5,899 nucleotides of DNA, taken from assembly GCA_021809225.1 (NCBI GenBank), contig JAKBAL010000154.1, positions 1 through 5,899 on the forward strand, read 5' to 3'. Both the position numbers and the translations under genes were made by a program. Positions 1-5,629 of the stretch are shown here, one piece after another. The first letter of the stretch is position 1, and each line of letters begins with the position of its first letter. This DNA is from Pseudomonadota bacterium (GTDB lineage: Bacteria; Pseudomonadota; Alphaproteobacteria; UBA9655). The notes under the pieces are model-generated. The model was not told the DNA's origin. It saw only the letters and a program-made list of their open reading frames with translations, and searched no databases.

Positions 1-387
1 GAGGGTGGCGATCTCGGTTTTTTCAGAAAGAGTGAGCTGCCAAAAGAGCTTGGAGATTCAGCTTTTGCTCTGAAATCTGGGTCTTATAGCCAAGAACCTG
101 TGAAAACAGATTTTGGTTGGCATGTTTTGAAAGTTGAAGAATTCCGGGATGCAAAGCCTCCGAAATTTGATGAAGTCAAAAATGAATTAAAAGGTCTTAT
201 GACTCAAGAGGCTATTGTTAATCTTGTGAAAGAATTAAGGAAAAATGCCCAAATCACATTTTTTGACAAAGACGGCAAACCTTTACCTAAAGAAGCAGTT
301 GCAGAAAAGCCAGAAGCAGCTGCAGCAGCATCTTCAGAAGCTTCACCTGCTCCAGCTCCAGAAGCAACACCAGCTGAAGCAAAGTAG
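1..387 (+). CDS. Parvulin-type peptidyl-prolyl cis-trans isomerase, C-terminal part (5' end outside window)
   Basis: The frame is open from the first base to TAG at 385-387, giving 128 residues. It begins inside a parvulin rotamase domain. The opening EGGDLGFF and the later EPVKTDFGWHVLKVEE are the conserved end-of-domain signatures of PrsA/SurA/PpiC-like enzymes. These isomerise X-Pro bonds to help exported proteins fold in the periplasm. After the domain a helical stretch (about residues 53-80, FDEVKNELKGLMTQEAIVNL) resembles the C-terminal chaperone helices of alphaproteobacterial homologues. The last 30 or so residues are a low-complexity Ala/Pro/Glu tail, probably disordered. The GTG at 100 is internal and is not a start, because conserved sequence lies upstream of it. 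The signal peptide expected for this family would lie outside the window. A hairpin terminator follows, so this is the end of its transcription unit. Confidence 0.93.
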   Translation, partial: EGGDLGFFRKSELPKELGDSAFALKSGSYSQEPVKTDFGWHVLKVEEFRDAKPPKFDEVKNELKGLMTQEAIVNLVKELRKNAQITFFDKDGKPLPKEAVAEKPEAAAAASSEASPAPAPEATPAEAK

Positions 388-395
388 TTTATCAC

Positions 396-431
396 AAAGG
401 GGATGCTTATAAAGCATCCCTCCTTTTCTTT
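396..431 (+). terminator. Rho-independent terminator after the PPIase gene
   Basis: A 9-bp perfect stem, GGGATGCTT (400-408) with AAGCATCCC (412-420), closes on a 3-base ATA loop. A T-rich run (tccttttcttt, 421-431) follows. Weaker A/T pairing extends the base. It begins nine bases after the PPIase stop codon, as expected for an intrinsic terminator. Confidence 0.88.
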
Positions 432-483
432 ATTGAGTTGATTCAAAAAAGTTTTTTCACAAAAGCGATAGGGTATCTATAAG

Positions 484-1350
484 GTGACGCATATTCATAT
501 GATTGCTCCTTCCTATCCCATTTCTCAGGAAGATGTTGAATTTGCTAAACAACATTTTGAGTCCTTGGGACTAAAGGTGACGATCCCTTCAGATCTTTTA
601 GGGGCAGATCTACTGTGTGCAAACCATGATGAAGCGCGCTTATCCCATCTCAAAGCTGCCTTGGCTGATCCAGTGGCTGATATCATCTGGTTACTTAAAG
701 GTGGGTACGGTCTTACGCGCCTTATTCCAGACCTTTTTTATATGGAAAAACCGCGTAAGGAAAAGTTATTTATAGGGTTTAGCGATGGGACAGCCTTGCA
801 TGTATTCTTAAATCAAGTCTGGAATTGGACATCAATCCATGGTGCTGCAGCCTTGCAAATAACTAAGAACAAGGTAGGAGCACAAACGATAGAGATGACC
901 TTACGTCTTTTAAGAGAAGAATATCATTCTCATTTTCTTCCTTCTCTTACCCCAGCCAATGATAATGCAAAAAAGATGTCTTCCCTTACAGGGACTCTTG
1001 TCGGAGGAAATCTTTGTCTTTTGACGTGTAGTTTAGGGACAAATTGGCAAATCAATGCTTCGGATAAAATTCTTTTCCTTGAAGAAATTGATGAACGCGG
1101 CTATCGCGTTGACCGTATGTTAGCTCATCTACAGCAAGCAAGTATCTTTAATTCTGCTAAAGCGATTATTTTTGGTGATTTTGTGGGAGGAAATGAAGAG
1201 AACGGAACTTCTTTGATCCCTCAGGTTCTTGAACGGTTTTCAAATACGATTCCTATCCCTGTTTTTCATTTATCCGGTTGCGGACATGGTCAAGAGAACA
1301 TACCTCTTCCTTTTAATAAAAATCTTAATTTTTCAATTAACTTTGAGTGA
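484..1350 (+). CDS. ldcA: Murein LD-carboxypeptidase (peptidase S66, LdcA-like)
   Basis: This is a 288-residue cytoplasmic serine peptidase of family S66. Family members remove the terminal D-Ala from murein tetrapeptides by cutting the L,D bond after diaminopimelate, a step in peptidoglycan recycling. The family landmarks are present in order: the N-terminal strand HMIAPSYPIS (5-14), the Gly-rich KGGYGLTRL (72-80), the nucleophile block GFSDGTALH with Ser100, IHG (118-120), the acid block LFLEEIDERGYRVDRML with the likely catalytic Glu200, and GHGQENIPLP with the likely catalytic His268. The length is normal for the family and there is no signal peptide. The start is GTG at 484, with AGGG at 470-473 ten bases upstream. 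An ATG at 499 preceded by AAGGTGA (481-487) is an alternative that would remove five residues just before the conserved strand, so GTG is preferred but not certain. It sits after a terminator, so it is probably transcribed on its own, although I see no convincing promoter in the short gap. Confidence 0.92.
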   Translation: MTHIHMIAPSYPISQEDVEFAKQHFESLGLKVTIPSDLLGADLLCANHDEARLSHLKAALADPVADIIWLLKGGYGLTRLIPDLFYMEKPRKEKLFIGFSDGTALHVFLNQVWNWTSIHGAAALQITKNKVGAQTIEMTLRLLREEYHSHFLPSLTPANDNAKKMSSLTGTLVGGNLCLLTCSLGTNWQINASDKILFLEEIDERGYRVDRMLAHLQQASIFNSAKAIIFGDFVGGNEENGTSLIPQVLERFSNTIPIPVFHLSGCGHGQENIPLPFNKNLNFSINFE

Positions 1351-1351
1351 T

Positions 1352-1813
1352 TCATTTTACTGTCTGGCAAAAGGGATGAGTTGGATAACGATGAGTCTTT
1401 CTGCGCATTGGTTTCTTCATTTGGATTCGTGAAATTGTGTCGAGCCTGGTAACTTGTAAGTAAAAATCACAGCTTTCTTGTAAAAGTTCACGAAGTCGAG
1501 AAGGCAAGGTTGTATCTTCCGCGAGTGTATTTTCAAGGCAATGTTGTCCCCGTAAAACACGACATTCTTCAGACAGAACTTCATCACGAGAAAGTTCCTC
1601 TTCTAAGACGGCTTTTTGTAACATAAGCCACCCAATAATTTGGGTCATGCGTATGGTAATGCGCATAGCTTCAGAACTCACTTTAAATGCTTGAGTTGAG
1701 TCCATTCGTTTAATATCAAGAGGGGCTTGCCACTTAATGTAATCATGAGTTGCTTGAAGAAGTGCGTGGGCTTTTTGTAATTTTAAATCAATATAAGCTA
1801 AAGGAACCACCAT
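1352..1813 (-). CDS. rcdA: RcdA-like protein (DUF1465 family), putative CtrA-degradation adaptor
   Basis: This 153-residue cytoplasmic, mostly helical protein carries the DUF1465/RcdA core: SSEAMRITIRMTQIIGWLML followed by QKAV (46-69), then an acidic helix EEELSRDEVL (71-80). In Caulobacter, RcdA works with CpdR and PopA to hand the cell-cycle regulator CtrA to the ClpXP protease. That role is transferred from the family and was not shown here. Residues 130-153 form a basic, probably flexible tail. The start was chosen from the ribosome site: AGGAG (minus strand, 1824-1828) is ten bases from the ATG at 1813 but only one base from the in-frame ATG at 1822, so the 1822 start (156 residues) is unlikely. 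Its TGA lies one base from the stop of the convergent ldcA gene. The upstream minus-strand DNA is very AT-rich, and no single -35/-10 pair stands out. Confidence 0.82.
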   Translation of the reverse strand: MVVPLAYIDLKLQKAHALLQATHDYIKWQAPLDIKRMDSTQAFKVSSEAMRITIRMTQIIGWLMLQKAVLEEELSRDEVLSEECRVLRGQHCLENTLAEDTTLPSRLRELLQESCDFYLQVTRLDTISRIQMKKPMRRKTHRYPTHPFCQTVK

Positions 1814-1823
1814 AATATTCATT

Positions 1824-1828
1824 CTCCT
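1824..1828 (-). promoter_or_regulatory. Ribosome binding site that decides the rcdA start
   Basis: The minus strand reads AGGAG here. It lies ten bases from ATG at 1813 and one base from ATG at 1822, so it selects the inner ATG. Confidence 0.75.
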
Positions 1829-1965
1829 ATAAAAAACCTATATATATAGAATATAATGTTTTATATTAATGAATGATTTATTTCTTGGACATTTAAATAA
1901 ATAATGAAATATTTGATTTTCTCTTGAACCCAATAGTATCGTTCTTTAGTTAAATTTCCCGCATT

Positions 1966-2000
1966 TTAAAATTACGTTTTGGAGCAAAAAGTAATTTTAA
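1966..2000. repeat. Inverted repeat able to form a long hairpin
   Basis: TTAAAATTAC (1966-1975) is the exact reverse complement of GTAATTTTAA (1991-2000). Inside these arms TTTT (1977-1980) can pair with AAAA (1986-1989) after one G/A mismatch, leaving the loop GGAGC. No T-run directly abuts either side, so it is not a standard terminator. An operator or a cruciform/hairpin in the divergent promoter region is possible. Confidence 0.6.
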
Positions 2001-2076
2001 TATGGATCTGCAAATTTTTCTTTTTATTTTCCAGCTTACTATAAAATATGATAGAAAATGTGCAGAAATTTATGAT

Positions 2077-2105
2077 TTGACAGAAAAGAAAAATTAATAA
2101 ACAAT
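2077..2105 (+). promoter_or_regulatory. Sigma70-like promoter of the exported-protein operon
   Basis: A perfect -35 hexamer, TTGACA (2077-2082), is followed after 17 bases by AACAAT (2100-2105), which matches four of six -10 positions. Transcription would start near 2112, giving a short leader before the Shine-Dalgarno. The -35 box and spacing are strong, while the -10 box is only fair. Confidence 0.55.
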
Positions 2106-2122
2106 TAAATATATTAAGATAT

Positions 2123-2128
2123 AGGAGG
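2123..2128 (+). promoter_or_regulatory. Strong Shine-Dalgarno for the LRR protein gene
   Basis: AGGAGG lies eight bases before ATG at 2137. It is the best ribosome site in the window and fixes this start. Confidence 0.85.
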
Positions 2129-2136
2129 TATTTATT

Positions 2137-3030
2137 ATGCGCATTTTTCTTTTTTCTGCTTCCCTGCTTTTCTTTATACCTTCTTTACAAGCCGTAAAAG
2201 GCCTCTCGGAGAATGGAGAAATTTTAGATTTATCTAACATTTGCATAACTGCTCAAAAAGGGGTGAAGAGCCGAAGCCCAGGAGGGTGGAAAAAGCCTGG
2301 GCGCTCAGTAGATGAAATCGTAGAAGAGTATATAGAACCACATAAAGAGCAACTTTCTAAAGTTCAAGTGATTGACTTATCATCGAATAATTTGACAGAT
2401 GATATTCTCGGTTTTCTTGTAACGTCTTTTAAAGAAAAAAATATATGGGAATTATTTAAGAATGTACAACTGGTTTGTTTGGAAAATAACTGTTTTACAG
2501 CAGATATTGCTCCAACTTTAACCCAATTTTTAAACCTTAATAGTGAAGAAAAAGAAGATAAAATTTTTCCCTATATTTCTATTCTTAATACACCCCTTTC
2601 TCTCATAAAGGTAAATAAACTTGCTCGCAAAATAAAAGGAATTGATCGTCAAGTTCCCACTTTAATGTCTCACCTCGTTTTTATGAAACAATACTACATT
2701 TGGCATGCCGAAAACAGGGTCCAAACTTATCATACAATGATGAAGACCTATGAGTTGCCTTCAAACTGGGCGTCCATTCAAAAAACCTATTACAATTCTG
2801 CTCCTTATAAGAATCTTATCGCTTATAGAAATCAACAAGAGCAGAAAAAGTGGGTTAATTTTGTGAGTCAATCTTTAGCGCAGCACTCACCCTTAAGAGA
2901 AGAACCTTCGGACATTATTGATAGTGCAACGCAACTAGATACACCAGAAATAGAAAAGCTAGCTGAATTTGTAGGGAACCTTTCTCTTAAAGGCCATTCT
3001 CCTCTCTCACCCACAGTAAGTGTTGAATAA
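2137..3030 (+). CDS. Exported protein with leucine-rich-repeat-like motifs, function unknown
   Basis: I do not recognise a named family for this 297-residue protein. Residues 1-19 form a clear Sec signal peptide: Arg at position 2, a hydrophobic core (IFLFSASLLFFI) and a likely cleavage after SLQA. The N-terminal half holds LRR-type strand-and-turn motifs: EILDLSNICIT (28-38), VQVIDLSSNNLTDD (76-89), VQLVCLENNCFTAD (110-123) and a weaker ISILNTPLSL (147-156). They are spaced by about 33-37 residues or more, longer than the 28-29 of ribonuclease-inhibitor-type repeats, so the array is short and irregular. LRRs are protein-binding surfaces. The C-terminal half (about 170-297) is rich in Tyr, Lys and Gln, has no motif I know, and includes no transmembrane segment. 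The gene heads a two-gene unit and overlaps the next start codon. A secreted effector or a binding partner of the downstream protein is possible, but this is inference. Confidence 0.8.
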   Translation: MRIFLFSASLLFFIPSLQAVKGLSENGEILDLSNICITAQKGVKSRSPGGWKKPGRSVDEIVEEYIEPHKEQLSKVQVIDLSSNNLTDDILGFLVTSFKEKNIWELFKNVQLVCLENNCFTADIAPTLTQFLNLNSEEKEDKIFPYISILNTPLSLIKVNKLARKIKGIDRQVPTLMSHLVFMKQYYIWHAENRVQTYHTMMKTYELPSNWASIQKTYYNSAPYKNLIAYRNQQEQKKWVNFVSQSLAQHSPLREEPSDIIDSATQLDTPEIEKLAEFVGNLSLKGHSPLSPTVSVE

Positions 3031-3032
3031 TG
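3028..3032 (+). promoter_or_regulatory. TAATG stop-start overlap (translational coupling)
   Basis: The TAA stop of the LRR gene (3028-3030) shares its last A with the ATG of the next gene (3030-3032). A second ATG follows at once. Upstream there is only a weak purine run (TAAGTG), so re-initiation by terminating ribosomes is the likely mode of translation. Confidence 0.7.
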
Positions 3033-4439
3033 ATGAAGCACTTAGCATTATGCCTCTTCTTCATAGGGTCAAGCTTTTGTCCCAATGGAGCGGAAGCCAC
3101 CAAAGGTATATTTAAAGTTGACCGTTTTGGAGAACTTTCTATTGACGGAAACGAAGTTGATTTTGATCATGTACATTCAAACTTGAGGCGGTTTGAAGAG
3201 CACGCTAGTTTAAAAATAGCTCCCGGCAGATCAACAAATAACATTGCGGTTGGAGCCATTACCATTTTTTTTGGAGAGGAAAACGAGAGTTCTTCTAGCA
3301 GCATAATAAAAGGAGCCAAAACATTTTACTTAGAAACTTCTTCTCAAGGAGCAGAAAGAAAGCTATTAGTTTTTGAAAGTACTCCAGGCAAAGGAGAAGA
3401 AGAAATAAAATGGGAACGTTCAGGACTAGGGTGTTTAGATGGCCATGCAATGATGGTATGTCAGCCTTCTAGTATAAAATCATTGTGTTTTAAAAAAATG
3501 CATACGTTTTTTCAGCAAATGTCTTCTGAAGACTATGATGAGCCAGATAGCCCCCTTCACCCTTTAGTGAAAATGAGAGAACCTTTAGGTTTTCTTACAA
3601 AGATTGCCGGCACTCTACGTAAAAAGAGAGAAGAGTTATGTAGAACTTTAGCCCCCCTCGGACAACTGGGCGATGCTTATAAAAAATTATTTTACGAAGA
3701 ATCCGCTCAAGAAGATGAAATACTTGGGTTTGATACCTTTACCATAGAAGAAAATCCACAAGATCACGAAGATGCAACGAATGCAAAAGACTATGTATTT
3801 AACAATAATGCTTTGACTGTTGTTAAAGAAATGGAAGGAAAGCTTGAATCTTTAGAGGAAATTTTGTTAAATGCTCCCACTCAATTAGAAGAATTTAAAA
3901 AATTATTACAAGAAATAGAAAAAAGTGCAACTAATGTCTATAATAAATGTTGGCATAGCGAGCAAAGATTGTTTCATTTTTTATTGTCTAATTTAACCGA
4001 ATCAACTCCAACAGATGAAGAAGAAAGCTCAATATCAGGAAGCAGTAGAGATAAACCTCATACTCCTGTCCCTAAACCAGATGAAACGACCTTTAATTGG
4101 GATGTTCTAACAAATATTGGGGACGATCTCGCTCCAAAAGTGGTATTTTTTCATATCCATTCGCGTCTCAATTTTTGTGATATGTGTCGATTTACCCTAG
4201 CTGATCTTATCCCAAAACTGCTCATGCGCGATGTAACTTCTTTTCCTTCCAATTGGAGGTTAGGAGGTATACTTGGTTCCTATCGTCTCGCTTATGATAA
4301 AAGCTCGCTTGATGAAAAATTAGGTACAACACCTTGGCTAGAAGAGCACACTTTTTCTCTTTCTACTCTTGAGAAAAAATTAGAGGAGCATCGTTCAGAG
4401 GATGAAATTCCTAGCCTCTATATATGGGAAATGTTGTGA
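3030..4439 (+). CDS. Exported protein with a predicted C-terminal deaminase-like domain
   Basis: This 469-residue protein starts with a Sec signal peptide (MMKHLALCLFFIG..., likely cleaved after AEA at 21-23). Residues 25-150 are predicted mixed strands with a Ser run (86-91). Residues about 260-300 are charged and helical, possibly coiled coil. The C-terminal part contains CWHSEQRLFHFLL, with His309-Ser310-Glu311, and later VVFFHIHSRLNFCDMCRFTL, with Cys383 and Cys386. An HxE motif on a helix, then a strand and a CxxC helix, is the zinc-site layout of the cytidine-deaminase-like fold. Predicted ligands are His309, Cys383 and Cys386, with Glu311 as the proton shuttle. The style recalls toxin or effector deaminases such as the OTT_1508-like group, but family membership is inferred by eye. 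An acidic Ser/Pro linker (about 323-356) separates the two motifs. The ATG at 3030 overlaps the preceding TAA as TAATG with no strong ribosome site, indicating translational coupling; ATG at 3033 is an alternative. The substrate and target are unknown. Confidence 0.72.
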   Translation: MMKHLALCLFFIGSSFCPNGAEATKGIFKVDRFGELSIDGNEVDFDHVHSNLRRFEEHASLKIAPGRSTNNIAVGAITIFFGEENESSSSSIIKGAKTFYLETSSQGAERKLLVFESTPGKGEEEIKWERSGLGCLDGHAMMVCQPSSIKSLCFKKMHTFFQQMSSEDYDEPDSPLHPLVKMREPLGFLTKIAGTLRKKREELCRTLAPLGQLGDAYKKLFYEESAQEDEILGFDTFTIEENPQDHEDATNAKDYVFNNNALTVVKEMEGKLESLEEILLNAPTQLEEFKKLLQEIEKSATNVYNKCWHSEQRLFHFLLSNLTESTPTDEEESSISGSSRDKPHTPVPKPDETTFNWDVLTNIGDDLAPKVVFFHIHSRLNFCDMCRFTLADLIPKLLMRDVTSFPSNWRLGGILGSYRLAYDKSSLDEKLGTTPWLEEHTFSLSTLEKKLEEHRSEDEIPSLYIWEML

Positions 4440-4474
4440 AAGAACTCAATTTTTAAAACGAGTATCCAATCACA

Positions 4475-4606
4475 ATGTGTAAAATAAACAATTACTTTAA
4501 GACGTTCTATGGCATCCTTTACGTCTCTACACAGCGAAGGGCATGCTCTCTCGCAGCACTCAACGTTCTCGATGAGACCCCCCAGCGGACACTAAGAAAG
4601 AATTAG
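4475..4606 (+). other. Less AT-rich, fold-prone intergenic block with a doubtful 43-codon frame
   Basis: Between the deaminase-like gene and fabI, composition becomes less AT-rich from about 4500 to 4597. The block has short inverted repeats: AGACGT (4500-4505) with ACGTCT (4521-4526), TCTC/GAGA around a GAT loop near 4568-4578, and ACGTTCT occurring twice (4502, 4563). A plus frame runs from ATG 4475 to TAG 4604-4606. Its second half (STQRRACSLAALNVLDETPQ) looks faintly protein-like, but there is no ribosome site before the ATG. The opposite strand is also open for part of the block without a start. It may be a gene remnant, a dispersed repeat copy, a small RNA, or nothing. I found no tRNA or rRNA signature. 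Confidence 0.3.
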
Positions 4607-4622
4607 CAACTGTAATCCTCTT

Positions 4623-5393
4623 TTATATTGCCATTATGTTAAATCCTGCGTCGATATAGACAACACTTCCCGTGACAAGATGAGCTTCATCACTTACTAA
4701 GAATCGCGCATAGGCCCCCACAGACTGAATACAAATGTTTTCATGCTCGGGAGACTTTTGAAGCGCGTGTTGAACGAGGGTTTCAAACTCTGGAATTCCG
4801 CTTGCAGCACGGGTTAAAATTGGTCCTGGAGAAAGGGCATTCACACGAATTTTTTTCTCACCCATTTCTGCTGCAAGGTATTTTACGACTCCTTCTAAGG
4901 CAGCTTTGACGGGTCCCATGACTCCATAATGTTTCACAACTTTTTCACCACCAAAATAGGTTGTTGTGAGCAAAGCACCTCCATCGACCATGAGAGGTTT
5001 TGCTAAACGCGAAAGATGTATAAAAGAGTAGCAAGAAATATCCATAGCTGTTAGGAAACCTTCATGAGAGCAGTCAACCACCTTTCCTTGCAAATCTTCT
5101 TTTGGAGCAAAAGCGATCGCATGGAGGAGAAAATCAAGTTTTCCCCAGTTTTGTCTTATCGCCTTAAATAAAGCATCCATTTGCTTATCATTTTGGACAT
5201 TTAAGGGCATAATAATCTGAGCTTGTACTCTTTCCGCTAAGGGTCGGACATAAGGTTCTGCTTTTTCATTAAGATAAGTTATTGCCAGTTTAGCTCCTGC
5301 TTCATGAAAGGCTTTAGCACATCCCCAAGCAATAGAATCTTCATTAGCAATACCTATGACTAATCCCTTTTTACCTTGTAGAAGTTTCATCAT
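4623..5393 (-). CDS. fabI: Enoyl-[acyl-carrier-protein] reductase (FabI)
   Basis: This 256-residue cytoplasmic short-chain reductase carries out the last step of each type II fatty-acid elongation cycle, reducing trans-2-enoyl-ACP with NAD(P)H. The FabI-specific cofactor motif GIANEDSIAWG (14-24) replaces the classical SDR TGxxxGxG. The catalytic residues are clear: Tyr146 in TTYFGG, Tyr156 and Lys163 in KHYGVMGPVK, the FabI spacing. Other family blocks are HAIAFAPKEDLQG (91-103), DISCYSF (118-124), IRVNALSPGPILTRAASGI (182-200) and the C-terminal TGSVVYIDAGFNIM. The length is normal. The start is ATG 5393 or the adjacent ATG 5390. The nearest Shine-Dalgarno-like run, GAGGA (minus strand, 5409-5413), is about 15 bases away, longer than usual, and no other start is available in frame. 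The gene is divergent from the SDR gene on its right. No clear terminator follows its stop. Confidence 0.95.
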   Translation of the reverse strand: MMKLLQGKKGLVIGIANEDSIAWGCAKAFHEAGAKLAITYLNEKAEPYVRPLAERVQAQIIMPLNVQNDKQMDALFKAIRQNWGKLDFLLHAIAFAPKEDLQGKVVDCSHEGFLTAMDISCYSFIHLSRLAKPLMVDGGALLTTTYFGGEKVVKHYGVMGPVKAALEGVVKYLAAEMGEKKIRVNALSPGPILTRAASGIPEFETLVQHALQKSPEHENICIQSVGAYARFLVSDEAHLVTGSVVYIDAGFNIMAI

Positions 5394-5454
5394 TAAATTC
5401 GTATTTAATCCTCAGTTAGCTTATTCTTAAAATTTAAAATTCAACCCTTTCTGT

Positions 5455-5466
5455 CCTCAAATGAGG
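5455..5466. promoter_or_regulatory. Palindrome between the divergent fabI and SDR genes
   Basis: CCTCAAATGAGG is an inverted repeat (CCTCA-AA-TGAGG). A two-base centre is too tight for an RNA hairpin but suits a dimeric repressor site. It lies about 60 bases upstream of fabI. No regulator can be named, and a chance occurrence is possible. Confidence 0.3.
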
Positions 5467-5533
5467 TCGAAAGCCCTATAAAAACGGGTGTAGATTAAAG
5501 GTACATTAAGTTGCTATTCCTAAGATATATCTT

Positions 5534-5562
5534 TTTCCATACTGTGCCTAACTCTCTACAAT
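5534..5562 (+). promoter_or_regulatory. Candidate sigma70-like promoter for the SDR gene
   Basis: TTTCCA (5534-5539, four of six -35 matches) and TACAAT (5557-5562, five of six -10 matches) are separated by 17 bases. Transcription would start near 5569, about 60 bases before the ATG. Confidence 0.4.
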
Positions 5563-5629
5563 AAGAATATTTTTTAAGAGTAAATTAAAGAAATTCGAGT
5601 ACAACAGGCGGAAAAGATGAGGACGTAAG

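Larger units (their letters stand above)
1823..2136. other. AT-rich divergent intergenic region
   Basis: This gap of about 310 bases separates the divergent rcdA gene and the exported-protein operon. It is very AT-rich and contains no reading frame with a ribosome site. What it does hold is the rcdA ribosome site near 1824, an inverted repeat at 1966-2000, a T-rich stretch at 2014-2030, and the promoter and ribosome site for the operon at 2077-2128. No RNA gene was recognised. Confidence 0.7.

Noticed and set aside
100..387. PPIase start at GTG 100
   Set aside because: Conserved parvulin sequence (GGDLGFF and following) is in frame from base 1, so the gene simply enters from outside the window.
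204..446. Minus-strand open frame rich in Ala, Gly and Ser
   Set aside because: It is the complement of the Ala/Pro-rich tail of the PPIase and runs across its terminator. It has no ribosome site and no protein family likeness.
1229..1432. Plus-strand open frame overlapping the ends of ldcA and rcdA
   Set aside because: It lies out of frame within the conserved C-terminal part of ldcA, including the His268 block, and then antisense to rcdA. It has no supported start.
1873..1908. Eleven-codon plus frame starting ATGAATGATTTA in the AT-rich gap
   Set aside because: It has no ribosome site and is far too short to distinguish from chance in AT-rich DNA.
2014..2030. T-rich run after the 1966-2000 inverted repeat as an intrinsic terminator
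   Set aside because: The T-run begins about 14 bases after the stem and the stem is almost all A/T, so it does not fit a terminator. No gene reads into it directly.
3447..3468. GHAMMVC near residue 139 of the deaminase-like protein as the first zinc motif
   Set aside because: It lacks the Glu of HxE and is about 240 residues before the CxxC. The HSE at 309-311 fits much better.
4440..4622. tRNA, tmRNA or rRNA fragment in the block left of fabI
   Set aside because: There is no cloverleaf, no GTTCRA T-loop with a matching acceptor stem, and no recognisable rRNA segment.
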